Shown: positions 1 to 9,366 of the stretch, piece by piece
Layout: each line of letters starts with the position of its first letter
Numbering within the stretch: position 1 is the first letter of the stretch
Source of the DNA: Alloprevotella sp. oral taxon 473 str. F0040
Lineage (GTDB): Bacteria; Bacteroidota; Bacteroidia; Bacteroidales; Bacteroidaceae
Reading direction: 5' to 3'
Assembly: GCF_000318095.2 (NCBI RefSeq)
Contig: NZ_KB290705.1
Span: 1-64,000 of the forward strand
Length of the DNA stretch: 64,000 nt
Made by a program: the position numbers and the translations under genes
The notes under the pieces: model-generated
The model's database searches: none
Seen by the model: only the letters and a program-made list of their open reading frames with translations
What the model was told of the DNA's origin: nothing

Positions 1-15
1 GAAAATTTTTAAACA

Positions 16-50
16 CCCAATTTTGCAATGTAATGAGTTTGCAAAATGGG
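16..50 (-). terminator. hairpin downstream of the ThrE-type gene
   Basis: The arms CCCA(A)TTTTGCAA (16-28) and TTGCAAAATGGG (39-50) pair. An A-rich/T-rich stretch at 1-13 lies where a minus-strand transcript would carry its U-tract. It is 35 bases beyond the stop of the exporter gene. A moderate terminator candidate. Confidence 0.45.
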
Positions 51-84
51 CACTTATAGGCACTTTCAAATGATTTGGATCATC

Positions 85-1437
85 TTAATCAAAAAGCGAG
101 AAATCAACAAACTTTCCGCGTCGTCTGCGATCTTCAATCAATCGATGCAATTCTTGCTTTCTTGAGAATGCAATCCATCGTCGCGCAAATATATTAGGGA
201 TAGCAACTCCAATTGAAAGGCACAACACTATCAACGCTGCATTCAAGAGATTACTAAAAGCTCCCATGAACTCTTGCACATCGTTTCCTAGATGAACAAA
301 ACCAAAAATACCGCGATACATCAGAATACCAGGAACCATCGGTATTACGCCCGGTATAGAGATGACGTGGTTAGGAGTTCTAGTATGATGTACCAGACGA
401 ACAGCCACCAAAGAAATAAGTGATGCTCCAGCGAGAGATCCTAATATTAAGCCCACGTTTAAGTCAAAAGCTAGTACATTTCGAAGCAACATCCCTAAAA
501 TCCCCAAAATAGCGACAGCAGGAAGAGAGTGACGAGGCACATTGAAGTTCATACCAAAACCCATTGCAGAAATTGCAGTTACGATAGCAGCCTCTCCATA
601 GGATATATTGGGAGCCATCGACAAATCCTTAAGGAAGTTATCCACACTACAAACGCTTACTGCAAGGATAATTCCAAAAGCCATGGATGCAATCTGAAGC
701 ACCCCATTAGCAAAACGGGCTAACCCAACATGCAGATAATTATCGAGCATATCATCCAAGAAGTTGATCAATGCAACCCCTGGCACAAGATAAAGACAGC
801 AACACAAAAATGAATGATAAGGATAGTCAGTAAAATTCGTTGGTAAGGCGAGGAATAACAACCAAGCCGTCAACGTGGCCACAAAAGAAGTCATGGCAGT
901 AACCATGTAGAAGTTGAAGCCACGTTTCAGCATAAAGAATCTCACCACATAAGCTACTGCTCCCGCAATCGTGGCAGGTACAAAGGAAGCCCAATCCCCA
1001 CCAAAGAGAACCGAGAATCCTCCACAACCAAGTGAAGTGCCCAAGGTCACTGCCCAAGCAGGATACTGAGGTTTCATTTTACGAATCTTGTTGAGTTCTC
1101 GCTCAAACTGCTTTATACTATAATCTTCTCTAATCGCTCTCCAAGAAAGTCTGCTCACTGCAGAGAGTACATTCATGTTAATCGTGTACTTATCTGAGTG
1201 CATAAAGCGACTAAAGGAATGCGTTTCATCACTATAATTTACCTTAATAGTACCATATAAGACATCAATATGGAGATAGCGCTCTTCTAACCCAAGAAAA
1301 GCTGCAACACGCTGCATATTACGGACTATACGGTTAGTATCTGCAGCACTCTCCATCAAAACCATACCTGTACGAAGAAGTATGTTTAGTTTGCGATGTA
1401 AACTCTTAGTGTTTTTAGTAACTATGTCGTTGTTCAT
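85..1437 (-). CDS. threonine/serine exporter family membrane protein (ThrE-type, DUF1212 + DUF3815)
   Basis: This 450-residue integral membrane protein has the two-part layout of ThrE-type amino-acid exporters fused in one chain. An N-terminal soluble segment (about 1-125, with the RTGMVLMESAADTNRI region typical of DUF1212/YjjP) precedes about ten hydrophobic segments (130-430, YjjP membrane part followed by a YjjB/DUF3815 half). Family members export threonine and serine across the inner membrane; the substrate here is inferred. The tail (RRRRGKFVDFSLFD) is basic. ATG at 1437 is the first start after a possible -7 box at 1505-1512. The gene stands alone, with its own promoter and terminator. 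An alternative is a general small-amino-acid or dicarboxylate exporter of the same fold. Confidence 0.82.
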   Translation of the reverse strand: MNNDIVTKNTKSLHRKLNILLRTGMVLMESAADTNRIVRNMQRVAAFLGLEERYLHIDVLYGTIKVNYSDETHSFSRFMHSDKYTINMNVLSAVSRLSWRAIREDYSIKQFERELNKIRKMKPQYPAWAVTLGTSLGCGGFSVLFGGDWASFVPATIAGAVAYVVRFFMLKRGFNFYMVTAMTSFVATLTAWLLFLALPTNFTDYPYHSFLCCCLYLVPGVALINFLDDMLDNYLHVGLARFANGVLQIASMAFGIILAVSVCSVDNFLKDLSMAPNISYGEAAIVTAISAMGFGMNFNVPRHSLPAVAILGILGMLLRNVLAFDLNVGLILGSLAGASLISLVAVRLVHHTRTPNHVISIPGVIPMVPGILMYRGIFGFVHLGNDVQEFMGAFSNLLNAALIVLCLSIGVAIPNIFARRWIAFSRKQELHRLIEDRRRRGKFVDFSLFD

Positions 1438-1504
1438 TTAGATAAAGTCAATGAAAAGATTAAACCAACCTATATCATAAGCACTTCCTAACTCAGATAT
1501 ACTG

Positions 1505-1512
1505 CAAAGATA
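1505..1512 (-). promoter_or_regulatory. candidate -7 box for the ThrE-type gene
   Basis: Read on the minus strand this is TATCTTTG, a match to the Bacteroidetes -7 consensus TAnnTTTG, 68 bases before the start codon. No clear -33 TTTG is seen. Confidence 0.45.
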
Positions 1513-1637
1513 CAAATAAGGCATAATACTATACCTTCTTACATAAAGAAAAATAGCACTCAACAAAACAGTCACAGTAAAAAGTATTTCATTTGCTGGT
1601 CAACAAACAAAGCTCATATACTATCACTAAAATACAC

Positions 1638-1672
1638 GAAAGCACCACACAAATATTCTGCGCAGTGCTTTC
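1638..1672 (-). terminator. weak hairpin after the small lipoprotein gene
   Basis: The 8-bp arms GAAAGCAC (1638-1645) and GTGCTTTC (1665-1672) lie just past the stop of the lipoprotein gene. The loop is long and there is no good U-tract, so this is a weak call. Confidence 0.3.
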
Positions 1673-1695
1673 TACAAAGAGACTCAAACTAACGT

Positions 1696-2262
1696 TTATT
1701 TTCTCTTCTTTATTTTTTTATAAGCGTCATAGCGCCGATTAAGTGAGTCTCTTTGCTCAAAAGTAGAGATTGGTGCCTCCAAGCGTTCAGAATCTGTGAG
1801 GATAAGACACCATTTTCCACTATAAAACACTGGAGTAAAAAACATTTTAGTTGTTGCATCTGGCATACCTTGTTCGCCTTTACGCAAGATGACAGTACAA
1901 CTTACTTCGTTTTCAGTTTCAGTAAGAAACTTCACATAGTCTAAGGTATAGCCTTCGAAAGGAAGTTGACGCTGAACATTTACAAACTTGTCCATCTCCT
2001 CGTTGGAGAGTTGTCGAATCTCAGCATTCTTCACCTTGCGCGTGTAGAGCATTGCAGCAGCATCATAGTATTTCTTATCCTTGATATTGCCGTAAAACTG
2101 AGCTACCACCTTTTCTACATCAGCCGTATCCTTAGAGGTAAGTGACTGTTCAAACTCCGTCATTTGATTAGCTGAGTCCTTGTCAGACTTACATCCTGTG
2201 CAGGCTACGAAAGCTGTAGAAATTGCAATCAATAGGAAAGGAAGAAAGCGTTTAATCATCAT
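1696..2262 (-). CDS. small predicted lipoprotein of unknown function
   Basis: This 188-residue protein has an N-terminal signal (MMIKRFLPFLLIAISTAF) ending in a lipobox-like VAC/TGC, so it is probably a lipoprotein. The rest is one globular region resembling the NTF2-like/DUF4878 type of small periplasmic proteins (a pattern of helix, then beta strands such as EVSCTVILRKGEQ and FYSGKWCLILTDS). That resemblance is weak and no catalytic motif is visible. A lysine-rich tail (KKIKKRK) closes the protein. Two adjacent ATGs are possible. It lies downstream of the large surface lipoprotein gene on the same strand, but a strong terminator at 2281-2310 separates them, so it probably has its own promoter or depends on read-through. 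Confidence 0.6.
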   Translation of the reverse strand: MMIKRFLPFLLIAISTAFVACTGCKSDKDSANQMTEFEQSLTSKDTADVEKVVAQFYGNIKDKKYYDAAAMLYTRKVKNAEIRQLSNEEMDKFVNVQRQLPFEGYTLDYVKFLTETENEVSCTVILRKGEQGMPDATTKMFFTPVFYSGKWCLILTDSERLEAPISTFEQRDSLNRRYDAYKKIKKRK

Positions 2263-2269
2263 AGTTATA

Positions 2270-2310
2270 AAAGAAAAAAGGAAGAGCAGGCAGGAGTCTG
2301 CCTGCTCTTC
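2270..2310 (-). terminator. strong rho-independent terminator of the large surface lipoprotein gene
   Basis: A perfect 13-bp stem (GAAGAGCAGGCAG / CTGCCTGCTCTTC, 2281-2293 and 2298-2310) with a 4-base loop is followed, in minus-strand sense, by a U-rich run (complement of 2271-2280). It sits 39 bases past the stop at 2349. Confidence 0.85.
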
Positions 2311-2348
2311 GCAGTGGATGTATTTACTTGTCAGTAAGAAAGAAATAA

Positions 2349-5300
2349 TTACTTACGACGAGCGTTACCTTGGTTCAAAGTCTTACCAACCTTAACGTCG
2401 ATGTGAGACTTGATTTCACCCCAGTAGTACTTCACGTAAACAGGAATACGGATGGTGAACTGCTTGAGGTTAGCAGTGTTTGTTGTGTATTGGAGCTTAG
2501 GATAAGTTCCAAACGCATACTCCTTGTAGCCTGCGAAATCTGCAACAGTTGAAGGAGTACCTGCAGGAGTAGCAGCAACGCTTACACCAAAGTTATTGTT
2601 GAATGTAGCAATAAGCTTTTGAGTGTTGATGTCACCATTATTAAGGTCTGTTGTCCATTCAGCTTCAGGTGCGAAACCTACAGAAAGAGCACCATAAGCA
2701 GCAGTAAGTTGACCCATGTTGCTAACATTACGCCAGTCAGAAGTAGCGTTGTCAAACTTGATTTCTGCTTCTTGATATGCTTGGTTAGCATCACCGAATA
2801 CAACGTTGCCAGTGTAGTTAACATTGAGAGGACGGAGGAACTTCACGTCAAACTCAGCGTACTTCTTAGTAGCATCAGTAACCTTAAGCATCTTCTTACC
2901 ACCGCAAGTTGTAGTAACATAACCTACACGAGCAGTGAGAGTTTGGCCATCCTTAAGCTCATTGTAACCAGCGTGGTTGAGGAGCTTCTTAGATACAGGA
3001 TTATTCTCATAAGTGATAACGCCAGCAGCGGTGATAGATGCAATATCAGCTACAGGAGCACCTGCAAGCACCTTACCATCCTTCATTTCCTGAGCCTGGA
3101 ACTTCATACCATCATTAGAGACAGAAAGCATGTAAGTCTTACCATCAGTACCTTCAGCTTGCTTAACGCGAGGTGCAACAAACTTCCATCCAGAATTAAG
3201 GTTCTTAATGTCTGTAGGATACTTAGTAGCATCGAGAGTAGGAGCTGTAACTACACCTCCAACGAAGGCCTGAAGCAAATCATGGGTAAAGGTATTGTGC
3301 CCATCGATGGAAACGTGCATGCGTTGTTCTTGCTCATCAGCCTTGTTTTGGTTATCGAACCAAAGATTAGAGATTGGTTTAGCAGAGAAAGCAACTTCAG
3401 GCATCGTTTGAACACTCTTAGGCTTCCACTCTACAGTAAAGTAGAGAACAACCTTAGGATCATCCTTCTTGATAACTTGAAGCACAGTAGAAAGAACTTG
3501 ACCTTCCTTACGGAGGTTAGCTACATTCTTTTCCTTCAGTTCACTCCAAGTTACAATGTTCTTAGTACCGTTAACAGAACGCATCAACTTACCCACACGA
3601 TTAGCATAAGGTGCAGCTGTTGCAACATTGTCCTTAATCGTAAATTGATCGTGAGCACCAGCAGGTGTCTTAATAGTGAAGTTGTTAGTAAGAACGTGAT
3701 TCCAAACGTTAGCTTCTGTCATACCAAAGTTCTTAGCCAAGTACTTGGTAACAGGCTCAAGATCGAATACTACGTCAGGTTGTGCGCTATTGTCATCGCA
3801 AGCCAACTTCACTTCGTTATCTGCAGTTACAGTTGCAAATGACTTAGCAGGAGTAGCAACACGAACATAATAATAACCTACAGCTGCAACATCTCCCTTA
3901 TCGCTAACCAAAGTTACACGAACAGCAGCAGTCTTGCTAAGATGTTGGTAGGGTTTATCTGCATCAAAAGCCACCTTTACAGCACCAGTCTCAGCATTGA
4001 TAGTGAAGACATCTGTAGACTTGTCAGCAGCATTCTCCTTAACTAGAGCATACTCATAGTGGAAGCCTGCATCCTTCAAGAGACTTTCAGCAGCTGCATT
4101 ATCATCAAGTTCTTGCTCAGCACCGGGAGTTGAAGCATCGTAAGTGCGAACAAGTTCAGACAACAGAGTTTCAGTACCATCGTTCAAGACAGTAAACTCT
4201 TGAGCATCTCTCGCAGCACCAGCCAAGTTCTTCAAAGCAACAATACCACCATCATTGGTCTTGAAACGAGTGGTAGCAAGATCAACAGTAGAAATAGCCT
4301 TACCAATGCGAAGACCCTCAAAATGATCCTTGGCAACGCGTGCGTAGTCAGAAACTACCATACGAACAGTCTCGCCTTCCTTTTGAGCATAGTTCAACGC
4401 AACAACGTTAATTTCACCAGCAACTTCTGCAGGAAGGTTATCATGGAAGTCTACAGAAAGAACGCCTGTCTTTTCGTCAAACTCAACGTTTTCTACAGTT
4501 ACCTTCTCTTCACCTGCACGAGTTTGAGAACGAAGATCTACGAACTTAAAGTTCTTAACATCAGTATCAACCTTAGCATTGCTAGGATTAACGTGATAGT
4601 TAGCAGTTGCGAAGTTAAGAGATTTAACTCCTGCACCTGCATCTGTGCCTTCTTCAGCAAAAGTTACAACACCTTGCTCATTTGCCTTACCGAGCTTACC
4701 AATAGGTTTGAAGTTATATTGAGCACTGAAAATACTCTCCACACCCTGAACGTAATAACCAGGGATAAAGTTCAGAGAAGTAACCTTTGCTATCTTAAGT
4801 TGGTTAAGAGCTGTTTGAAGCTCATCAACTTTTTTAGATACAGGTGCAATCTTTGCGTCTACTTGTGCTTCTGTCTGATAACCAGCATCTTGAAGAGCCT
4901 TAACATCCTTCTTCAAAGCTGCGACTTCATCTGCAACTGTTTTCTTAAGAGCATCGAGTTGCTTTTGAACCTCAACATCCTTAGACTCAAGAGCAGCAAT
5001 CTTTTGATTGTACTTATCAAGAGTCTTTTGCTGATTTTCAACTTTTTCGTTTAAAGCAGCCAAAGTTTTCTCCAAAGAGTTAGCCTTTTCAGTTGCAAGC
5101 TTCACGCCAGATTCAGCAGCGGTCAAACGAGCTTCAATCTCAGCAACCTTCTTATCATAAGCAGCTTGATCAACCTTAGCATTCACCAAAGCAGTCAATT
5201 CAGCCTTAGCTTTCTCAAGAGCTTCAATACGAGTTTCAAGTTTTGCTACTTCAGCAATCTTAGCATTAAGATTAGCTACTGCAGCATCAAGGGCAGTTTT

Positions 5301-5540
5301 ATCAGCCTTTTCAGCAAGCTTAGCTTCAAGAGCAGTAGCTTTCTCGTTCGCCTTTTGCAATTCAGACTTCAAAGAAGTGATTTCAGTATTGATTTGGTTC
5401 TTTGCAGCTTCCAAACCATCAAGGCGGTTGTTCACCTTGTTGAAATCATCATCGTAGTCTTTGCAAGAAACGAATGTGCACGCAGGGGCTGCAACAACCA
5501 GCAGACCGAGCAATGCGGCATTAATCAAATTCTTTTTCAT
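2349..5540 (-). CDS. large coiled-coil surface lipoprotein (function unknown)
   Basis: The start is set at ATG 5540 (MKKNLINAALL), giving 1063 residues; the longer reading frame would put 32 non-signal residues first. The signal peptide ends at a lipobox with Cys26 (FVSC) followed by KDYDDD, an acidic tract like the Bacteroidetes lipoprotein export signal, so surface exposure is likely. Cys21 (APAC) is a second possible lipidation site. Residues about 35-245 form a long Ala/Lys/Glu heptad coiled coil. About 255-1040 are beta-rich repeated domains of unknown type. The protein lacks a recognisable enzyme motif. Proteins beginning SCKDYDDD with a coiled stalk are common in Prevotella and Bacteroides and are thought to be structural or adhesive surface proteins. 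It has its own promoter (5690-5720) and terminator. Confidence 0.75.
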   Translation of the reverse strand: MKKNLINAALLGLLVVAAPACTFVSCKDYDDDFNKVNNRLDGLEAAKNQINTEITSLKSELQKANEKATALEAKLAEKADKTALDAAVANLNAKIAEVAKLETRIEALEKAKAELTALVNAKVDQAAYDKKVAEIEARLTAAESGVKLATEKANSLEKTLAALNEKVENQQKTLDKYNQKIAALESKDVEVQKQLDALKKTVADEVAALKKDVKALQDAGYQTEAQVDAKIAPVSKKVDELQTALNQLKIAKVTSLNFIPGYYVQGVESIFSAQYNFKPIGKLGKANEQGVVTFAEEGTDAGAGVKSLNFATANYHVNPSNAKVDTDVKNFKFVDLRSQTRAGEEKVTVENVEFDEKTGVLSVDFHDNLPAEVAGEINVVALNYAQKEGETVRMVVSDYARVAKDHFEGLRIGKAISTVDLATTRFKTNDGGIVALKNLAGAARDAQEFTVLNDGTETLLSELVRTYDASTPGAEQELDDNAAAESLLKDAGFHYEYALVKENAADKSTDVFTINAETGAVKVAFDADKPYQHLSKTAAVRVTLVSDKGDVAAVGYYYVRVATPAKSFATVTADNEVKLACDDNSAQPDVVFDLEPVTKYLAKNFGMTEANVWNHVLTNNFTIKTPAGAHDQFTIKDNVATAAPYANRVGKLMRSVNGTKNIVTWSELKEKNVANLRKEGQVLSTVLQVIKKDDPKVVLYFTVEWKPKSVQTMPEVAFSAKPISNLWFDNQNKADEQEQRMHVSIDGHNTFTHDLLQAFVGGVVTAPTLDATKYPTDIKNLNSGWKFVAPRVKQAEGTDGKTYMLSVSNDGMKFQAQEMKDGKVLAGAPVADIASITAAGVITYENNPVSKKLLNHAGYNELKDGQTLTARVGYVTTTCGGKKMLKVTDATKKYAEFDVKFLRPLNVNYTGNVVFGDANQAYQEAEIKFDNATSDWRNVSNMGQLTAAYGALSVGFAPEAEWTTDLNNGDINTQKLIATFNNNFGVSVAATPAGTPSTVADFAGYKEYAFGTYPKLQYTTNTANLKQFTIRIPVYVKYYWGEIKSHIDVKVGKTLNQGNARRK

Positions 5541-5689
5541 TACGTAATGAATTAGTTTATAATAGTTGATATCTTTATCAATGAAACCAGAGACTAGCAC
5601 TGGTGTTTGATTGAGTGACTGAGAGATGAACCACAAAATATAGTTACGAAACCTTTTGAGATACGCATACTACAGTTGAAAGCTCGGTG

Positions 5690-5720
5690 CAAATTTAATA
5701 AGAAAAGTCGACCCACCAAA
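5690..5720 (-). promoter_or_regulatory. Bacteroidetes-type promoter of the large surface lipoprotein gene
   Basis: Minus-strand -7 box TAAATTTG (5697-5690) and -33 box TTTG (5720-5717) are separated by 19 bases, close to the Bacteroidetes sigma-ABfr consensus. This implies a 5' leader of about 140 bases before ATG 5540. Confidence 0.65.
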
Positions 5721-5744
5721 CTTTTTTGCAAAAAAAATAGGCAG

Positions 5745-5772
5745 ATTAGACCTTAGCCATTAGACTTTAGAC
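5745..5772 (-). repeat. 7-bp repeat array, 4 units
   Basis: Four in-phase heptamers on the plus strand (ATTAGAC, CTTAGCC, ATTAGAC, TTTAGAC). In the sense of the downstream minus-strand gene they read GTCTAAN. Same family as the arrays at 41418, 50526 and 51429. Confidence 0.65.
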
Positions 5773-6266
5773 ACGAAAACAGTTTTTTCCTTCATATTTA
5801 ATCGCACTGGGCCAAATAAAGGCTTAGACTATAAGCTACAATAACTATTCAAACAGAAGAGTCAGAAAAATAAGCTACGAAAGAAATACCAGGAAACAAC
5901 TAAGAATAAATTATTGCTACTCTAATCAGTATTTATAGCTTACATTTATAAGTCCCTCTACTTAAACAATTTTAATCTTAACTATTCTGCAAATACTTAC
6001 GAAATATTCAAATTAAAGAAAGTGGAAATCTCACAGACGAACTAAGGAGAAAAGCTGCTAAAATTCTAAAAAAAACGAGACAAGACTTTGAAGTAGCCTC
6101 CTAAACTTGGGAGATTCCTGCTAAAAATTTATGGACTACGACTCTCTATTCTACATTTTCTGAACCCAATTATGAAAAGAGTGGGCTTTTTTTCTGTCTT
6201 CCCTATTTGCATTAGTCTTTGTATTTCTAGAAAACAAAAGAGTTTCAAGAATAACTTTTGCCTTGC

Positions 6267-7694
6267 TTATGGCCGCTTTTCTCCCTTGAACATTGGCTTA
6301 CGGCCAAAATACCAACCGAAGAAGAGCTGGATATAATGAATCGTATTATTTAGCGAAAATCCAGGATGCCGGTAATCATAAAGATAATTGACAGTAGAAA
6401 TGCCCAAATAGCGGCGGCCATTGGTGTGAACTAAAGCACCACGGAAGATGAAGTCCATGTGGAAGTTCTCGATATTCTTCCACAACACACTAGCCGTAAG
6501 GCTTTCTCCTTGCTGATATTTATATCCAACGGAAGGAGCAAGACTGGCTGAAAGCAACCAGCCTCGTGCAGGCACCCAGTTGTAAGCGTAACCAAAAGAC
6601 ACCCCCCATTGACGATAGGCAATGCTACTCACGCGTAATGCATCATTGATTTTTGCATTAGGAGCAATAATACGCAAGAAAGACTCGGTGCGTTCTGCAT
6701 CGAAAGTCATGAATTGTCGATCAAATCGCACCCCCATGAGCCACGAACCAGCACTGCGCAACTGCACAGTGCTCATGGCGAAAGCAGCTGGATAGGAGAA
6801 GTGGCGGTAATTAAAAACGTAGTATAGGTTTAACGCAAGCGTATTGGTACGCATGGCTGGAAATCTCTGCTGAGAGATATTGTAAATCTGCAGAGAGTCA
6901 AAACCAGAAATATCAATCAGATTGAAATTGCCACGGCTATATATATAATTGAGATCAAAACCAAGTTTGGAATTGTAAGAAGCGATATTAAACTCCGAAG
7001 CCCTGCTACCGTAGCGATCAGGGACAACTCCAAATGAATAACCAAAGCTCAATGCTTTCCATGCTAAGAAAGGGCCTATTTTGACTTCATGAGCAGGAGC
7101 AAAAGTAAGACTTTGTACTTTCCCATTAGCATCTGCACCAGAAAGTCGAATAAGCTGGAGAAAGTGCGTATTGTAGAGTTTAACTTGAAAATCGTAGCGA
7201 GTGCGCTCTATATAAGTGGTATCAAAGGTATTAAAAAAGGTGGCAATGTCATTCCCCAGGTCGATTATAAAATTCTTGCGATGGCGACGCCAATCAATAC
7301 GACAATCCGGGGGGATATTGCGCCAACGATCCTCTGTTTTTCTCTTGTTAGGGAAGAGGATAGGCAGTAAACCATAGGATTGATGGGAAAGCGCGCGAAA
7401 GTCGAGGTGAAGGATATCGGTGGCAATGGGAGGCAAATACTTTCTACTGAGAGAATCTAGTCCCATCCAAGTCTGAGAGAGAGGTATTCTACCCTCATTG
7501 TTGGGCTGATTCACTAAAAAATCAAGAGAGCGCAATGTAGTAGGAATAGCAGGTAGCCTCAAAGTGTCTAATTTGGTAGGTAGGATAACATAAGGCATAC
7601 GTTGCAAAGTGTCGCCTGTCTCGCGAGCAAAAGCCACGAGACAGGCGAAAAATAGACATATAATAAGGAGCGATGAGCGGAATAATGGCTGCAT
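6267..7694 (-). CDS. DUF4421-like outer-membrane protein
   Basis: This 475-residue protein has a signal peptide (MQPLFRSSLLIICLFFACLVAFA). Its body has the features of DUF4421 proteins: a DTTYIERTRYDFQVKLYN segment near residue 150, then many amphipathic strands with aromatic girdles (SFGYSFGVVPD, FGYAYNWVPARGW), ending in aromatic-rich strands, typical of a beta-barrel. It probably sits in the outer membrane; the substrate is unknown. Its ATG lies 4 bases after the stop of the 5'-nucleotidase gene, so the two are almost certainly translated from one mRNA with aguA-aguB upstream. The function might be channel-like, but nothing in the sequence proves this. Confidence 0.65.
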   Translation of the reverse strand: MQPLFRSSLLIICLFFACLVAFARETGDTLQRMPYVILPTKLDTLRLPAIPTTLRSLDFLVNQPNNEGRIPLSQTWMGLDSLSRKYLPPIATDILHLDFRALSHQSYGLLPILFPNKRKTEDRWRNIPPDCRIDWRRHRKNFIIDLGNDIATFFNTFDTTYIERTRYDFQVKLYNTHFLQLIRLSGADANGKVQSLTFAPAHEVKIGPFLAWKALSFGYSFGVVPDRYGSRASEFNIASYNSKLGFDLNYIYSRGNFNLIDISGFDSLQIYNISQQRFPAMRTNTLALNLYYVFNYRHFSYPAAFAMSTVQLRSAGSWLMGVRFDRQFMTFDAERTESFLRIIAPNAKINDALRVSSIAYRQWGVSFGYAYNWVPARGWLLSASLAPSVGYKYQQGESLTASVLWKNIENFHMDFIFRGALVHTNGRRYLGISTVNYLYDYRHPGFSLNNTIHYIQLFFGWYFGRKPMFKGEKRP

Positions 7695-7698
7695 GCGA

Positions 7699-9333
7699 CT
7701 AATTTATGTTGGGAAGCGTGCGAAGATAAGCTATGAAAGCATCAGTGGAAGCAGGCACATTCACCTTGATTTCCGCTGTTGCAGGGAATTGGCTAGGAAG
7801 ATAGCCATCACCTCCTGTAGTCATGTATTCATCGGCAACAACCACCAACTGAGTATTGGAGCGAATAGGCACTATCTTTCCACTAGGAAGAGTGAGGGTT
7901 AGAGATTTCACATGACCTTTAGCATCGAGCGTTGGATTGACTCCTGAAGTTTGGAGGTGTCCCAATTGGCAGACATTAAACCCATGCTCCACAAGGTCCA
8001 GTAATTGTTTACCCGTGTAACGATATACACGCAAAGGATTAGCAAAGGGAAGAGCTTCTCCAACGGAAAGAATCGTAACCTCACCTTGGGGAAAACCTGC
8101 ACGTATGCTACCGAAGTGACTGACACCTACGATGAGGGCATTATCATCGAGCTTTGCAGCCTTACGATAGGCTTCTGCATAACTTTGGCACACGAGAGAC
8201 CCCAACTTCGTTTGACGTTTGCTTTGCGTGCGATCATGCTCGATAGCCTGACTGGCATAAGTCAACTTTTGACTGAGGGGGACACCTCGGAAAAGCATAT
8301 TATGGTATTGCTCTTCCACCTGTGCTTGCAAGCGTGCGGCTTTATAATCTAACTTCGCATCGGGATTCACTCGAACTAGTTCAGGCGTTATATTGAGAAG
8401 TTGGCCAGAGATGGTGTCTACTTCACATTTGAGCATGGACACATAGCGACCATGCCAACGACCTTGGACAATGGGCACAGACTTCTTACTATCTGACATG
8501 CCAATGACACGGGTATGAGAGTGCCCAGAAAGGACAGCCTGAACGTCTGGTGAGTCTATCTTCTTCAAGTTTTCCTCATCACGATCAGACCATAGCACTT
8601 TATCCCCACGCATTTCGGCACCTATGTGACAGAGAAGCAAACGCACATTGGCATTGTGCACAGCTTCGTAGCCAGGAAGATGAGAGATACTATCGAGAAC
8701 GGCAGGATAGTTGCCATCGAAAGTCAGTCCTTTCAAGCGTTTAGCCGCAGCCTGCCATGGGGTGTTGCTGGTGAGCAAACCAATAAATGAGACATGGAGC
8801 GTCTTAGTTGGAGACACTTTTACAGGCACTACTGCCCACGGTTGCACATATTCTGGCAACTTTCCTTCAGCATTGCGCACATTAGCTCCGAGATACGTGA
8901 TTTCCCATGATTTAGGTTTGCAATCTACATCACTCCACTTACGAGAGAGCGCTTCTTGTCCTTCATCAAACTCATGGTTACCTAATACACTAATGTCTAC
9001 CCCCATATCCTTAAACATCTGTGGCATGAGGCTATGCGAACGCGTGGCATTGTAGAAAAAGCTCCCTCCAAAATTGTCGCCTGCAGCCACAGTGACGTGG
9101 TAAGGATAAACCTTTTTGAGAGAATCTAAAGTTTGCACCACATAAGCTGCCCCAGGCGTGCCTTGGCTTCGATCAGGAAGTAGCCCGGCATGAAAGTCAT
9201 TGAGCGAGAACACAGCAACAGTGACCGCATGTTTGTTTTGAGCAGTAGAGGTTTGATGCGCTGCTTTTGCAGCATCTGTAGCTACGACAAAGGCACTAGC
9301 CATGAGCGCAGCAGAAAGGAGTGAGTGTTTCAT
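7699..9333 (-). CDS. periplasmic 5'-nucleotidase / UDP-sugar hydrolase family metallophosphatase
   Basis: The 544-residue protein has a signal peptide (to about residue 25) and both domains of the UshA family. The N-terminal metallophosphoesterase motifs are FSLNDFHAG (Asp/His), AAGDNFGG, LGNHEFDEG, LLCHIG and LSGHSHTRV. The C-terminal nucleotide-binding domain (about 345-544) has FGSIRAGFPQGEVT and GGDGYLPSQF. Family members remove phosphate from 5'-nucleotides or split UDP-sugars in the periplasm; which is true here is not decidable. The usual NDFHG is NDFHAG here. The gene is 33 bases after aguB and 4 bases before the DUF4421 gene, all on one strand. Confidence 0.85.
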   Translation of the reverse strand: MKHSLLSAALMASAFVVATDAAKAAHQTSTAQNKHAVTVAVFSLNDFHAGLLPDRSQGTPGAAYVVQTLDSLKKVYPYHVTVAAGDNFGGSFFYNATRSHSLMPQMFKDMGVDISVLGNHEFDEGQEALSRKWSDVDCKPKSWEITYLGANVRNAEGKLPEYVQPWAVVPVKVSPTKTLHVSFIGLLTSNTPWQAAAKRLKGLTFDGNYPAVLDSISHLPGYEAVHNANVRLLLCHIGAEMRGDKVLWSDRDEENLKKIDSPDVQAVLSGHSHTRVIGMSDSKKSVPIVQGRWHGRYVSMLKCEVDTISGQLLNITPELVRVNPDAKLDYKAARLQAQVEEQYHNMLFRGVPLSQKLTYASQAIEHDRTQSKRQTKLGSLVCQSYAEAYRKAAKLDDNALIVGVSHFGSIRAGFPQGEVTILSVGEALPFANPLRVYRYTGKQLLDLVEHGFNVCQLGHLQTSGVNPTLDAKGHVKSLTLTLPSGKIVPIRSNTQLVVVADEYMTTGGDGYLPSQFPATAEIKVNVPASTDAFIAYLRTLPNIN

Positions 9334-9366
9334 TGTAGATGATGTATGGTTTAAGCTGTAGCTAAT

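Larger units (their letters stand above)
5541..6266. other. 726-bp intergenic region
   Basis: It holds the promoter of the large lipoprotein gene (5690-5720) and a four-unit 7-bp repeat array (5745-5772). A long AT-rich stretch (about 5780-6240) shows no ORF with coding character on either strand. A weak 5-bp hairpin before a T-run near 6170-6200 is not convincing as a terminator. Confidence 0.5.

Noticed and set aside
2619-3842. 407-residue open frame opposite the large lipoprotein gene
   Set aside because: Antisense shadow; rich in Ser/Thr/Arg/Leu with no domain, signal or promoter.
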